From: Platerodrilus igneus
Taxonomy: Eukaryota > Arthropoda > Insecta > Coleoptera > Lycidae
Assembly (NCBI GenBank): GCA_036346225.1
Contig: JARFIW010001488.1
Span: 434,001 to 498,000 of the forward strand
DNA length: 64,000 nt
Direction of reading: 5' to 3'
The position numbers and the translations under genes are program-made. Below the pieces are notes generated by a model. That model worked only from the letters and a program-made list of their open reading frames with translations, was not told where the DNA came from and did not search any database. Shown here in pieces: positions 18,651 to 28,874 of the stretch (position 1 is the first letter of the stretch; the number at the start of each line of letters is the position of its first letter).

Positions 18651-21149
18651 TCATCTGAGTGCCAGAATAGAGAAGCGCCCTGCTTTGTTTGGCAGGCGAC
18701 CCTCGTTGGAGATCTCCATTAGCTCAAAGAGACTTGGGTACAACTCTACTACCTCTTCCAGCTCCCCTATGTATAGCACCCCCATCCTTCTCTGGACCTC
18801 TTCGAGATAAGAGCTGCCCCTGTGCACCAAATAGTTATAGAGCACATCTTTGTGCATCTGTGTGAGCCTAGATACCCTTCCTTTCATCGCTGGCCTCTGC
18901 CCTCTACTCTTCGCTATGTAGAATATCTCCAAGTGCTTTTTCTCCACATACAACTTTTTCTCTAAGTCAGTGTCAATTATTATCTCGTCTGTGTACATAT
19001 TTCCTCCCGTACATATCTGAGGATAGGCAAGAATCTTACTCAAATACAAATTGTAGACCAGATACTCCAGCAAAGATGTGTCCTCTCTAATTAGGCTATC
19101 GTCCAGCAGATCTATTCTTCCCTTCTTAACAGCCATCTTCTTGAGCTTCTTAAGAACTGCCAAGAGGGCGCTGGCTGAATATAGCTTTCCGCCAATCTCC
19201 ATCTTTCCTTCTGATCTTCTGGAGAGAGTGACAATTTCTCTATTGTACAGCTCCGACATTTTTTTCTCCGGGATCTCCCTGCCAGACTCCCTCACAAAGT
19301 TCAGTAAAAGCAAGAGGCTTTTCTTATCTTCTTTTTGTATCTCTAGGCGCTTGACCACATCCATTATCTTGTGGGTAAAGTCTCTGCCATCCTTTAGCTC
19401 TCCTGCCTCCCTGAGGCTTCTCTTTATCGCCGTAAAAACACTCTTCCTTACACTTTTGTCTACAAAGTGCTCTGTCTCTCTCCTCTGGTCCACTTCCTTC
19501 AGAATGTTCTCGACCTCCCCTGCACTCCTGTCAACTAGGCCAACTATTGTTATTCCCTCGCTACTGTAGTCTTCAAGAATGGAGAGCGACAGAAGCTTCT
19601 TGATGTATAATTTAAAGGGCAGGAGGTAGTTTTTCAGGGCCACCCGCTTCTTAAGAGCTCTATTGGGAAGGGCCAGAACATCTCTGTACTTCTTGAGCCT
19701 AAGAACCTCCTCTGGCGCAAGAGGAAACTCCGCCAAGACGTCTGCTCTTACATCAGCCTTGTCTATCAGGAAAATAGAGAAGAACGTGCCCAGGGAAAGA
19801 GACTCGACAACCTCAAAGTTCACCTCGACTGGGGATTTGAGGAGGGAAAGATGTTTTACTATAAGAAGAAGGCGCTGTGACAGGGAGGGAACATACCCGT
19901 TTCCAAGTCCATTGAGCTTGTAGTTCTCAAGAAGAACGCTCCTCACCTGAGAGATACGAGCAAGAGAAGGCTCCTCAGAACTCTCGTCCCCCGAGTCTTC
20001 AGAATCGCCTTTCCATGGCCTTCCTTCGCTTGCTACAACTCCCTTTGACGTAAGAACGATGAAGTTTCTGTGCCCTGCCTTGCGCACAGCCTCTGCTACC
20101 TGTGGATCATCGTCTGGTATCTCCCTGGTAAGCAGGAGAGTTCTGCTGACTGTCTTCCTGGGAGATTTAATTACGACTCGCAGGTGTTTGATCTTCCTTG
20201 ATGACTCGGCTGTCCTGATAACTGTTTTTTTGTCTATCTGATGGGGAGAGTTCAGCCTTTCAGATAGGGCTGAGCAGAAGACTTTGTCATAAAACGCTGT
20301 TCTTTCCCCTTTCACATACTCCTCTATCGCTAGCGTCCTTTCATCAACTGAAATATTTTTCTGCTCTCTGCTTTCCCTCTTCTTCTCGTTAGCCCTTTCC
20401 TTGGACTTCTCGTAGGATTTCCTTGTCATGTATCTGATCCTGCGCATCTTCCCTACAAACTCTGTATTGGCCACTATGCCTTGTCCTCCCTCTCTCTGGA
20501 GCTTTTTCAGTAGAGACAGCCCTGACTTAACTCCAATTCCCAGTCTGTCTCTCAGGTCCTGTGTGCACACTCCCCCCTCTGTTTCGATAAGAAGAGATAG
20601 CGCCTGCTTGTAGAGGGGCACGTTGTGAACTAGATCCGTTGGCAGAGCACACTCCTCTTCTGCACCGCTTTCCTGAGCCTCTTCTTCTCCTATAACCCTT
20701 ATCCCTTTCTTATCCTTTGCCCTTCTGACAAGCCCAAGGGAAGAGAGCTTCTTGCAAAAGTAAAAGAACTCCTTTGCTTTTATGTTGAGGCTCCTTCTTA
20801 TTTCGCCATACTCTGCCTGCCCCCCTCTAACCAGGAGCTCATCGAAGATAAAGTAATACTCAGGCTTGTTGAACTTAAATTTCTTTCTGGTGACGTAATC
20901 AGAAAAAACTTCGTTTCTCAGCCTGAGTCTGCACGCAGAGACTCTTTTCTTGCCCATATTTTTCCAATCGACTTTCTCGAATTTGCCTGGATCCATCTCC
21001 TCTTTTACTCTCTTCAGCGAGCTCTCCTTTACAAACTCGCACTCCTCGCTTCTCTTACCCTCACAGATCTCTTCCATCGTTAGTTCTTCTAATTTTACTC
21101 CGTAAAATCCTCCGTTTGCTATTTTCCTGAGAAGATCTCTTTGTAGCAT
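18651..21149 (-). CDS. TFC3: TFIIIC largest subunit (B-block binding, tau138/GTF3C1-like)
   Basis: An 832-aa protein with several winged-helix-like segments. The clearest, around residues 175-215 (YKQALSLLIETEGGVCTQDL then LGIGVKSGLSLLKKLQREGG), matches the B-block_TFIIIC fold pattern of tau138/GTF3C1, the subunit that contacts tRNA promoter B boxes. An extended winged-helix pattern recurs in NFIVLTSKGVV. It is shorter than yeast Tfc3 (1160 aa), in line with general shrinkage. Confidence is moderate since the match rests on one region. Confidence 0.6.
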   Translation of the reverse strand: MLQRDLLRKIANGGFYGVKLEELTMEEICEGKRSEECEFVKESSLKRVKEEMDPGKFEKVDWKNMGKKRVSACRLRLRNEVFSDYVTRKKFKFNKPEYYFIFDELLVRGGQAEYGEIRRSLNIKAKEFFYFCKKLSSLGLVRRAKDKKGIRVIGEEEAQESGAEEECALPTDLVHNVPLYKQALSLLIETEGGVCTQDLRDRLGIGVKSGLSLLKKLQREGGQGIVANTEFVGKMRRIRYMTRKSYEKSKERANEKKRESREQKNISVDERTLAIEEYVKGERTAFYDKVFCSALSERLNSPHQIDKKTVIRTAESSRKIKHLRVVIKSPRKTVSRTLLLTREIPDDDPQVAEAVRKAGHRNFIVLTSKGVVASEGRPWKGDSEDSGDESSEEPSLARISQVRSVLLENYKLNGLGNGYVPSLSQRLLLIVKHLSLLKSPVEVNFEVVESLSLGTFFSIFLIDKADVRADVLAEFPLAPEEVLRLKKYRDVLALPNRALKKRVALKNYLLPFKLYIKKLLSLSILEDYSSEGITIVGLVDRSAGEVENILKEVDQRRETEHFVDKSVRKSVFTAIKRSLREAGELKDGRDFTHKIMDVVKRLEIQKEDKKSLLLLLNFVRESGREIPEKKMSELYNREIVTLSRRSEGKMEIGGKLYSASALLAVLKKLKKMAVKKGRIDLLDDSLIREDTSLLEYLVYNLYLSKILAYPQICTGGNMYTDEIIIDTDLEKKLYVEKKHLEIFYIAKSRGQRPAMKGRVSRLTQMHKDVLYNYLVHRGSSYLEEVQRRMGVLYIGELEEVVELYPSLFELMEISNEGRLPNKAGRFSILALR

Positions 21150-21324
21150 TATTCGGGGCCGAGCGAAAATATTTTTTGCATAAAAATTTTACAGCTCGGT
21201 GCTTCATAAAACTAATTGTAGAAAGAGCGAGGAAAAAGAGATAGGGCGTGGAGTGTTAGATGGTGCTGAGAAGTGCGATAAGAGGAGCGTCTTTTTATTA
21301 CAGGAGAATCTGCGTCAAAAGCAA

Positions 21325-22650
21325 CTAGTTGCGTGTTTCTGTCACGTATACAGTGTGCGCCGGCTCTTCTGATGAAGACTCTCTTTCTTTCTTCTCGCCT
21401 TTCTTTCTATCCTTCTGTATCTTATCTTCTATTTTTCTCACTATCACCCTTTTCACTATCTTCTCTCTTTTTTTCCTCTTCCCAGAGATAAATTTGTTGC
21501 ATCTCTCCACACACAGAGACTTGGGCCCTATAAGACACAGTCCCCTGAGAGGAGAAGAGGGGTCTACACAGTTGATATCGCAGATGGGTATCTTTCCTTT
21601 CCTGTGTTTCTGTAGAGATAGCCCTCCACTCATTTTTCTACACCCCACGCCTTTTCTGTGATCCCCGCTTTCCTGAATGTCCATACTTACTGTTTTAATC
21701 GCGGCAGAGGGGTTAGCTGGTACCACAGGCGCAGGTGCAGATCTGAGAGGCACAGCGGGAGGCGCAGGCTCGATGGAAGTGGGTCTGAGAGACTCTGCAG
21801 ACAGAGGCGTAGCGGTGGGCTGGCTTCCGACAAACACAGTCTTAGTGATACTCTTAGTTAAGAGTTTAAGAGAGTACGAGACAGAGAACTTAGTTCTTAC
21901 TACATAATCACTCACCGTCTCTGTTACCGTTCTATTCAGTGTCTCGGTCAAGTTCTTAGTTACTGTGTCTGTTTCGTGTTTTGTGCTTGTTTCTGTGATG
22001 TAGTGGTCGGAAGTATTTACGAGATAGACGTCTCTGGTCGTTGTCATGAAGAGAGTTGTGGTGGCTGTTGTGGTTATTTTGTAGGTAGAGAAGGGAATGG
22101 TTATCACATGACCCATCGCGCTAGCACCAGAAGGTGGCATGGAAAGACTGGCGAGAGATGCAGGAGGGCTGTGCGGCTGCACTTGAGTTTTCTGGTCCAC
22201 TTTTGCACCCAGGGTTGGCTCTATTCTCTCTGTCTTCGTGATTATGCTAGTTACTGTCTCTCTCTTGATTTCGGGTGTGGTGTTCAGAAAGGAAGAGATG
22301 GCCGAAGGAGGGCGGATGGAGTCGCAGAGGCAAGGCATTCCCAGCAGGCAGGAGCAGGGAGCATTAGGAATGGACCTGGACACACTAAGGCTCTTCTCTT
22401 GGTCGCTTCCCACTACGAAGATTCTGCAGGGGATCAGGTTGCACATAGGATCCTTTTCTACAGGCATATTAAAACTGCGCAGGAAGTTCTCATAGGAGTC
22501 CCCGTGTCTATAGATGGAGTTTAGGCAGTCGTTGTAGTGTATCTGATGGACTCTGCATCTGAGCATATGCTCGTTTTGGCTGTATGTGTAGACCTCCCCT
22601 ACTAAAAGGGAGAGGAGCGGTATAATTACTCCGGGGATGAATACCTTCAT
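21325..22650 (-). CDS. secreted Cys- and Thr-rich protein (441 aa), candidate spore wall/polar tube component
   Basis: Signal peptide (FIPGVIIPLLSLLVG), then an N-terminal Cys-rich domain with about ten cysteines up to residue ~110 (including CSCLLGMPCLC), a Thr-rich mucin-like core with alternating hydroxyl residues (TTTATTT, TETVTETVSD style), a Pro/Ala linker, a second Cys cluster (CDINC, CLIGPKSLCVERC) and a Lys/Arg-rich tail ending in a Thr-Val-Tyr segment. No family recognised. Paired cysteine domains around a Thr-rich core are consistent with a disulfide-linked extracellular polymer (inference). Confidence 0.6.
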   Translation of the reverse strand: MKVFIPGVIIPLLSLLVGEVYTYSQNEHMLRCRVHQIHYNDCLNSIYRHGDSYENFLRSFNMPVEKDPMCNLIPCRIFVVGSDQEKSLSVSRSIPNAPCSCLLGMPCLCDSIRPPSAISSFLNTTPEIKRETVTSIITKTERIEPTLGAKVDQKTQVQPHSPPASLASLSMPPSGASAMGHVITIPFSTYKITTTATTTLFMTTTRDVYLVNTSDHYITETSTKHETDTVTKNLTETLNRTVTETVSDYVVRTKFSVSYSLKLLTKSITKTVFVGSQPTATPLSAESLRPTSIEPAPPAVPLRSAPAPVVPANPSAAIKTVSMDIQESGDHRKGVGCRKMSGGLSLQKHRKGKIPICDINCVDPSSPLRGLCLIGPKSLCVERCNKFISGKRKKREKIVKRVIVRKIEDKIQKDRKKGEKKERESSSEEPAHTVYVTETRN

Positions 22651-22787
22651 TCGTAAGAGTGGAGAAGTGTTTATTAATAATTGTAGAGAAGTAGTCTCAG
22701 ATCATTGTTTTACAAGAGACCAATCGAGAGCCAGGGAAGGTTAGAGACAGAGTAAGAGGGCATCCAAGAACTCCCTGCCGCCCCTGT

Positions 22788-23138
22788 TTATGAGGCCTCC
22801 ATTTCTGCCACTTCATTAAGGATTATGTCTAAAGAGGAGCTGTCGAATCTCTGCAAAGAAGGAATCAGTATTCTGCACTCTTCTCCCTTAGAAGGAGAGA
22901 GGTTTATCACGAGAGATACTTCTGCCTCGCTCATTCCAAACTCCTTGAGGAGCTTTCTCATCTCTTCTACGTAATGAAGGCTCTTTGCTTTTGATATTTC
23001 TTTCATATACGAGAGAGAGCGCTTTTCTGTTTCAGAAATGCCCCCCACTTTCGGCATATCCTTTTTACTTAGTAAGAGATATGCCTCAAGAGTAGAGACG
23101 GGGGTTGAGGCGCCAGGGCCCTCTTCAATAATCCTCAT
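22788..23138 (-). CDS. RPB4: RNA polymerase subunit RPB4-like (HRDC-type)
   Basis: 116-aa protein ending with the RPB4/RPC9 helical domain: a KRSLSYMKEISK stretch, then KLLKEFGMSEAEVSLVINLSP, then IPSLQRFDSSSLDIILNEV, close to the RPB4 pattern IPSLEGRFEDEELQQIL. RPB4 pairs with RPB7 on the Pol II stalk; RPC9 (C17) of Pol III shares the fold and is the alternative. The conserved IPSL-RF-ILNEV favours RPB4. Divergent from the next gene with 49 bases between the starts. Confidence 0.7.
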   Translation of the reverse strand: MRIIEEGPGASTPVSTLEAYLLLSKKDMPKVGGISETEKRSLSYMKEISKAKSLHYVEEMRKLLKEFGMSEAEVSLVINLSPSKGEECRILIPSLQRFDSSSLDIILNEVAEMEAS

Positions 23139-23187
23139 AGAAAAAAATTATTAAAAATAAAAGAGTAAAAAGAAGGGCCCACCGAGA

Positions 23188-23802
23188 ATGGGCACTAGAG
23201 AAAGTCCGGGTACAGGTAGCAGGGCATCTTACATAGAAAATGTCAAGAGAGAAGCCTGGATCAGGGCAAGAGCAGCAGAGAGGAGAGGAGAAAGCTTTTG
23301 CCTCTGTATATTAACGGAAGACATAATTGAGAGTATGAAGAGGATAGAGAAAATAGAGATAGAAGAGAAAATAAGAGTGTTTGTGGCGGTGAAGAGAAAA
23401 GGAAGAATAGAAAGAGAGTTGGTGGAAGGAGAGTGTACGTGCACAAGAGAATCGAGAGGGTCAGGAAGAAAAGTGAGAAAACATTTGTTGGAGAAGCTCT
23501 TTTTCTACTTGGTGGACTATAAAAACAGAGCCAGGGCTTCGCTGGAGCTGGTGGAAAACATGATAGGGCAAGAGGAAGTAAGACAAGGAAGTCTAAGAGC
23601 AGGCCAGGACTGTTCTTTCACTAGGATTGGGCAATGCATCAAAGAATCTAGTAGAAAGTTAGAAGATAGAATCAGGGTTGAAGAAGAGGTGCTCTTATAC
23701 GAAACACGCGAGCTGGACGAAGAAAAAAATAGAATATACAATGAAATACTCTCTCTCAAGAATAAGCAAGGAGGCAAAATAAAAAGCTTCTGTCTGGAGT
23801 AG
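23188..23802 (+). CDS. hypothetical charged protein (204 aa)
   Basis: Unrecognised. Glu/Arg/Lys-rich and largely helical, with a central block of Cys residues (FCLCI near residue 38, ECTCT near residue 82) and a C-terminal coiled-coil segment. The ATG follows an A/T-rich element (AAAAAAATTATTAAAAATAAAAG) shared with the RPB4 gene. No signal peptide or membrane segment. Confidence 0.5.
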   Translation: MGTRESPGTGSRASYIENVKREAWIRARAAERRGESFCLCILTEDIIESMKRIEKIEIEEKIRVFVAVKRKGRIERELVEGECTCTRESRGSGRKVRKHLLEKLFFYLVDYKNRARASLELVENMIGQEEVRQGSLRAGQDCSFTRIGQCIKESSRKLEDRIRVEEEVLLYETRELDEEKNRIYNEILSLKNKQGGKIKSFCLE

Positions 23803-24068
23803 AAAGCCATTACGTAGAAAGTATGGAGTATAAGTGCAGGTAGGAGCATAGCACTGCTATTTACATATCAATTACCACAAAATCATCAGAGCCAATAAAT
23901 AAGTTCTCTCTTAAGGGCTCTCTGATCTCTGTGCCTTCTTCTCTCTTTTCAATAAAGCTCTTGATCTTTAACTCTTCTACACAAGAATTCTGGGACAGCC
24001 AGGCCCCGCGCAGAAGAGAAGTTTAGCCTTTTTTGAAGATACACCCACAAAAATTTACTTTTCAAAAG

Positions 24069-25265
24069 ATGGAGAGCGCCCACTCCCAGACATACGAGGC
24101 TATTCTCAGAAAAGCATACAGAGAAGAGGTCAGGTGTGCATTTATTTTAACAGGAAAGAGCGAAGCAGAAAAATCTATTAAGCAGGTAAGAAAAGATATA
24201 CTGGAAGTAGATAGAGTTCCAAGAATAGTTGGCAAGAAACATCTAGACAAGAAAGAAGAAAGCGCGTTCTATTTTGAGACAGATTTCCAGCTGCCAGAGG
24301 ACTCCCTCTTCATTTTGGTCAAAGAAGACTCTTCAGAGATAAAAGCAAAGCTCATCTTGACTTACAGATACTTCACCCACAATGAGCTGCTCAAAAAGGC
24401 TATTCCAGAGGCAGAGGAGTTTCATTCTTCCTATAACAAGATAGGAGGAATCATACACCTGAATCTCAGCGAAGAGGCGGTCAAGCACAAAGAGCTTATC
24501 TCCAGCGTAATCCTGGATAAGGTAAGAGACGCCAAAACCGTTATCAGAAAGGTTTCTTCAATCAGCAATACGTTCAGGAACTTTGAAGTAGAGCACCTGG
24601 CAGGAGAGCGGAGCTACAGAAGCAGGCAGAGAGAAAACGGGCTTACATTTGTAGTCGACTACGATAGAGTCTACTGGAACAGCAAGCTGCAGAAGGAGAG
24701 ATCGGAGCTGGCTAAAGTAATGGGCAGGGGAGAGACTCTCTGCGACATGTTCTGTGGAGTGGGGCCATTCTCTCTTCTAGCCCTGTCTAAAGGGCTGAAG
24801 GTCTACTGCAACGACATAAACAGCGAGAGCATTAAGAACTTGGAGGAGAATCTTGTAATCAACAGGCGATTTCTAGATAGAGAGAAGATTTTCGTATACA
24901 ACCTGGATGCAAGAGAATTCTTGAGCCGGGCGCACCAAGACCAGTCGAGAGCCTTAGGCCAGCTAAGGCCATTCAACCACTACACCTTAAATTTGCCAGG
25001 GTCTTCGCTCGAATTTCTAGATCTGTTCAAAAGACTCGCTGCGGAGACAGAAGAATACTTGCTCAGCAGCCAGGGCACGTCTTGGATACATGCCTATTTC
25101 TTCGTGAGAGATGGAGCAGATCCGCTCGAAGAAATAGAAAATAGGGCTAAAGTTAGGCCCCAGGGGGCGCTAAGGAGGGTAAGGCGGGTTTCTCCCTCCA
25201 AAGACATGTGGCTGCTTTCATTTTCCCTAAAAGAACTTGTTGGATGGGATAAACACTTAAAATGA
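24069..25265 (+). CDS. TRM5: tRNA (guanine37-N1)-methyltransferase Trm5
   Basis: Class I SAM-dependent methyltransferase making m1G37, which prevents frameshifting (398 aa). Seen: the D1/D2 region with GGIIHLNLSEE and ILDKVRDAKTVIRK, then FEVEHLAGE, the SAM motif MFCGVGPFSLLAL, acidic ribose contact YCNDINSES and the catalytic loop NLPGSSLEFLD (equivalent to NLPxxA). The start ATG at 24069 follows AAAAATTTACTTTTC; the TTG 12 codons earlier was rejected. Confidence 0.9.
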   Translation: MESAHSQTYEAILRKAYREEVRCAFILTGKSEAEKSIKQVRKDILEVDRVPRIVGKKHLDKKEESAFYFETDFQLPEDSLFILVKEDSSEIKAKLILTYRYFTHNELLKKAIPEAEEFHSSYNKIGGIIHLNLSEEAVKHKELISSVILDKVRDAKTVIRKVSSISNTFRNFEVEHLAGERSYRSRQRENGLTFVVDYDRVYWNSKLQKERSELAKVMGRGETLCDMFCGVGPFSLLALSKGLKVYCNDINSESIKNLEENLVINRRFLDREKIFVYNLDAREFLSRAHQDQSRALGQLRPFNHYTLNLPGSSLEFLDLFKRLAAETEEYLLSSQGTSWIHAYFFVRDGADPLEEIENRAKVRPQGALRRVRRVSPSKDMWLLSFSLKELVGWDKHLK

Positions 25266-25344
25266 CTCCTGTCAGAGAATCCGAGAAATACTACACTATA
25301 ACGACGGGTGACAGCTCAATTTTTTAATGAAGCTTTTTTCTGGC

Positions 25345-26867
25345 TTAATAGCCTGTTAGGGATTTTGTGGTGTTAGAGAGAGCAGTGGCGAGAGTGGAAG
25401 AAATAGAGATGTCTCTGGTGGCTTTCGCAAGAATACTAGGAAAGAGATATGCAATAAAATCGTACATCCCCTTGCCGAATATCCACGCCCCTAGAAGAAT
25501 CAAAATGAGGCACAAGGAAACATGGAACGAGCAGAGTCCCACACCCTTCTTTCTTCTGTAAAATATTCCCATTGCAGAAGGAATGATTATCACGATGAAA
25601 TTAGTAGCAGTAGATCCTATCAAAGCTATTACCTCCTTGAAGTTATTGGCGTACCATGAGAGAATGGCGACAGAAGCCACTAGGCCAAGTGTAACCGAGA
25701 GTAAAATGACTTTCTTTGCCCGCTCCTTGTTCTTAACTTTTTTTGCAACTAGCCCTTCAATTCCATTTGTTATCTCTTCTCTGGCAATCATTATTTGCCA
25801 GAAGTATGCGCAAATCAGAACCACCGCCATAAGCACCATAGCAATATAGACGAATCCTAAGAACCATCTGTGGTTCTTCATGGCCCCTCCGTCAAACAAC
25901 CTCATTAGCTCGACAAGAATGTCTTCCTCTGTCAAGTCTCCTACAGCATAGGAGCCACAGATAGAAACAGCTACAAAGATGACCCCTGCAACAATGCATC
26001 CCCCAGAGAACCCTCTGAGTGCCTGGGAAGGACTGGGGTTTTTCATGCAATCCTGAATCTTAGGAGCTGCCTGGTGGAATCCCAACGCAAATAGAAATAT
26101 CCCCATTCCCTTAGCTAAATCAGAATTAAACATACTTAGGGAATATCGCTTCAGGGGATCCTTAGGCATAGGAGGAATCCGGCGGACGAGATGGAGGGAG
26201 GAGCATAGACAAAGACTAGCACAGCAGAAGTAATTACTATTAGCGTAAGACAAGCAATAGAGAAAGAAGAAAGGTAGGAAAGCCTCTTGATGTCCTTCCT
26301 AAAAGAAACAAGAGCAAAGAGGAACGAGGCCATGGCAAGCGTAAAAATACTTTCCAGCCACCAGACCTGTCCAGGCGTGAGAGCGATGAATGCTTTAACC
26401 AGCTTAACAAACCAAGAGAGCAGCAGAGAAAAATATAGAACTGCAGACCCGTAAGCCTGCAAGACAATAGAGGTCTTGGAAATTGTTCCTAGGGGAGGCC
26501 AGACCAATTTGCACACGTCTGAGAACTGAATTGGCTTCTCTTCCACCTCTTCCAAACCAAAGCTATTATTTTGGCGTTGCCTATCCTTTCGTATCTTAAT
26601 GAGCTCGTACACAAAATAGGAGATATTTAGGGCAGAATAGATTGAAAGAGTAACAACGAAAAAAAAAGAAACTATTGTTCCTAAGACACCTACTGCTAGA
26701 GAGCCCAGAGCCAGAGATAGAATTCCTGCGCCCACAATTGCACTGAGAGTCAGAGCTCCGGCCTGAGCACAGCTGAGTTTCCTAGGAGAGCCCACTGGGG
26801 AAAACTCTTCATCCATCTTAAATTCAGAATCCAAATTCAGCTGTCCATTTTGACTATAGAGCTGCAT
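25345..26867 (-). CDS. amino acid transporter, AAAP (AVT) family, one frame break
   Basis: About ten to eleven membrane segments across 507 aa. Two frames rejoin by one extra C at 26184-26185, giving continuous sequence ISS-RRIPPMPKDPLKRYS. Family marks: SAIVGAGILSL-type TM1 (GALTLSAIVGAGILSL) and AKGMGIFLFALGFHQAAPKIQ with the FAF-H helix of vacuolar/plasma-membrane amino acid transporters. The first ATG in frame is 26867; the frame is open to 26942 without ATG, and an in-frame TGA (26952-26954) separates it from a possible earlier ATG at 27017. Likely imports host amino acids (inference). Confidence 0.78.
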
Positions 26868-27324
26868 TTCTCTTTTAGGAGTGCTCCTTGGTATATTTCC
26901 AGGTAAGCCTTCTTCAATGTGTGCTTGCTCATTTAGAGGCACTCTTTCTCCTCAGGTGCTTCCAAGACTCTTTTCAGCATTAACTAGTGCATCTCTTGTT
27001 TCAACGAGGTCATCCATTTAATTTTTTCCAGTTTGGGATACTTACATTTTTTCTCGCATTACAGGGGCAAAATACTCTTCAAAAGTCAATTCTATCTATA
27101 ACCCCCTGAAAGAAACTTTTCTTTTAACTGTATGGACATTTAAGGATCAAGGAGTCTTCAGGAAGAGTCATAAAAAACTCTCTTCGAATAATGCAAGATG
27201 GTCTCTCTTCAGGCAGGTGTGCATGGGCAAGTGAGGTCAGCTACCCTAGGCTTGCATCCACAAAAATACTTGGAGACTGAGCATGCAAAGATTTATGGTT
27301 TAAACGATGGACTTTTTATTTTTT
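26868..27324. other. gap between transporter and NUP57 starts
   Basis: Holds the open but ATG-less 5' extension of the transporter, an ATG at 27017 with an ideal AAAAAATTAA context that reaches TGA after 21 codons, and a GTAAGT on the minus strand (27045-27040) that could be a 5' splice site with no convincing 3' partner. The NUP57-proximal part shows no gene. Confidence 0.35.
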
Positions 27325-28434
27325 ATGTCCTTCTTTAATGGCCCAAGCAGCAGTGGATCTGGGCTCTTCCAGGGCCAAGGCGGGATGGCAGGACAGGGAA
27401 CAGGCATAGGGCAGAATGATCAAAAGAAAGAAGGAACTGGAGTAAATTCCTTCTCAGGAATGCAGGCAAATGCAGGAATGGGGCCCTTAGGAGCCACAGG
27501 AGGCAGCTCTTTTGGAGGGCAGTCCACGCTCTTTGGGCAACCTTCGATATTGGGGACTCCCCAGCAACCGGGACTCGCACTGGGTCAAGGGCCAAGCCAA
27601 TCCTTGTCCAGCCAGTTTGGGCCAGCACAAGGAATGGGCCAGCCGATGTCCATGGGCGCTGGGCTAGGAATGAGAGGTGCACTAGGTGGCTCCATTGGCC
27701 CAACCCAAGCAGGAATAGGGGGCTCTTTGGGCTTTGGCTCCGCTGGCCATAACCCTGCTATTTCTGAGCTAAGTCAGCCTGCCATCAGCAGGTCTAAATA
27801 TAAGAGCACAGACGACACCCTTTACATGATCGAGTATTTGGAGAAGTCCTACGAGAAGAGCAGCCAGTTCTATAAGTTTACATACACGTTTTATAACTTA
27901 ATAGACAAGCCATACGATCAGCAAGCATTTCCTACAGGGGCAAATAGCTCCCTATGGGAGCAGTCTGTTAAGCTCAATCCTGACCCTTCGACGCTCTACC
28001 CAGTAATTGTGTTTGGGTACGAAGAGCTGTTTGAGAGAATCAAAAAGCAGGTTGATGTAATCAAGAAGCTGGAGGCCAGTAGAAGATATTTGGGAGAAAG
28101 GAGCAACGAGCTATCAGAAAGTGGCATAGTCAAGCTTTCCAATAGAGTCCTGAGCATCAAGAACAAGTATAAAAGCCTGCTAATAGAAATCCTTGAGGCC
28201 ATGGGGAGAGTGCTAAATAGTAGCCCTTCTGTTTACAGCCAACAGCTCGAAAAGAGAGTGAGCATGGCCAGCAGCGCTCTGGAGAAGCTAGGTGGCAATC
28301 TAGAAAGTATGATAAGGACGTTTGATCAGAAGAAAATAGAAAGCATCAGAAGCATTCTAGAGGAGCAAAGAAAGATTCTATTCTCTGTAGTGTCCTCTCT
28401 TAACAAGAAGCATGTAGTAGAAGAAAGGAAGTAG
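27325..28434 (+). CDS. NUP57: FG nucleoporin Nup57/Nup54
   Basis: Central-channel nucleoporin. The N-terminal ~150 residues are Gly/Gln/Ser-rich with scattered FG dipeptides (SSFGG, LFGQ, QFGPAQ, GFGSA). The structured part begins near residue 160 with YNLIDKPYDQQAFP, followed by ANSSLWEQSVKLNPDPSTLYPVIVFGYEEL, the Nup54/Nup57 signature (W-x-NPDP-x-PV-GF-DL), then three coiled-coil segments for the Nsp1-Nup57-Nup49 trimer. I prefer ATG 27325, directly after ATTTTTT; an ATG six codons upstream is also open. Confidence 0.88.
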   Translation: MSFFNGPSSSGSGLFQGQGGMAGQGTGIGQNDQKKEGTGVNSFSGMQANAGMGPLGATGGSSFGGQSTLFGQPSILGTPQQPGLALGQGPSQSLSSQFGPAQGMGQPMSMGAGLGMRGALGGSIGPTQAGIGGSLGFGSAGHNPAISELSQPAISRSKYKSTDDTLYMIEYLEKSYEKSSQFYKFTYTFYNLIDKPYDQQAFPTGANSSLWEQSVKLNPDPSTLYPVIVFGYEELFERIKKQVDVIKKLEASRRYLGERSNELSESGIVKLSNRVLSIKNKYKSLLIEILEAMGRVLNSSPSVYSQQLEKRVSMASSALEKLGGNLESMIRTFDQKKIESIRSILEEQRKILFSVVSSLNKKHVVEERK

Positions 28435-28524
28435 GGAGTAGAGTGACGTGGGCCCCATTATGGAGCAAGCTCACATTAAAATTATACTTAATGGTCTTTT
28501 TATGCTCAAAAGTCCTTTCCGGTG

Positions 28525-28824
28525 CTAAATTCTAAGGAAAGATGCCACCTCTAGAAGATCTAAGGTCTCTTCGTCTGTTATGGTGAAGTCTGCCACCTCT
28601 CCTCTTTTTGACAAGTATTCTTGTTTATAGAGCAAGTACTCCACTACCCTTTTGATGGAAGGAGTAGATATGGGCAGATGAATAGTGGAGGTGGAATGTT
28701 CTATAAAAGACTTGTTATCCACCATTTCTCTGAGGGTGGGACTTTCCTTTACCACTGAGTAGTGCACGTCCACTCTATCCCCAGAGGAAGACACAAGAGA
28801 AATCATTCTCTCTCTTCCATCCAT
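28525..28824 (-). CDS. ELC1: Elongin C (Skp1-like BTB fold)
   Basis: 99-aa protein colinear with elongin C: MDG start, ISLVSSSGDRVDV, VKESPTLREMV (for the SGTIKAML region), TSTIHLPISTPSIKRVVEYLLYK and the ending ETLDLLEVASFL. In other eukaryotes Elongin C links substrate receptors to Cul2/5 ligases or forms part of elongin. The ATG at 28824 is preferred over the TTG five codons upstream. Confidence 0.85.
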   Translation of the reverse strand: MDGRERMISLVSSSGDRVDVHYSVVKESPTLREMVDNKSFIEHSTSTIHLPISTPSIKRVVEYLLYKQEYLSKRGEVADFTITDEETLDLLEVASFLRI

Positions 28825-28874
28825 CACCAAACAAAGCACATAAATTAAGAAAATAATAAAATTAAAACAGCGAA

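Noticed and set aside
18611..18651. GTAAGT followed by TTAATTAAC, resembling an intron
   Set aside because: It lies between the stops of BUB3 and TFC3 with no open frames to join on either side.
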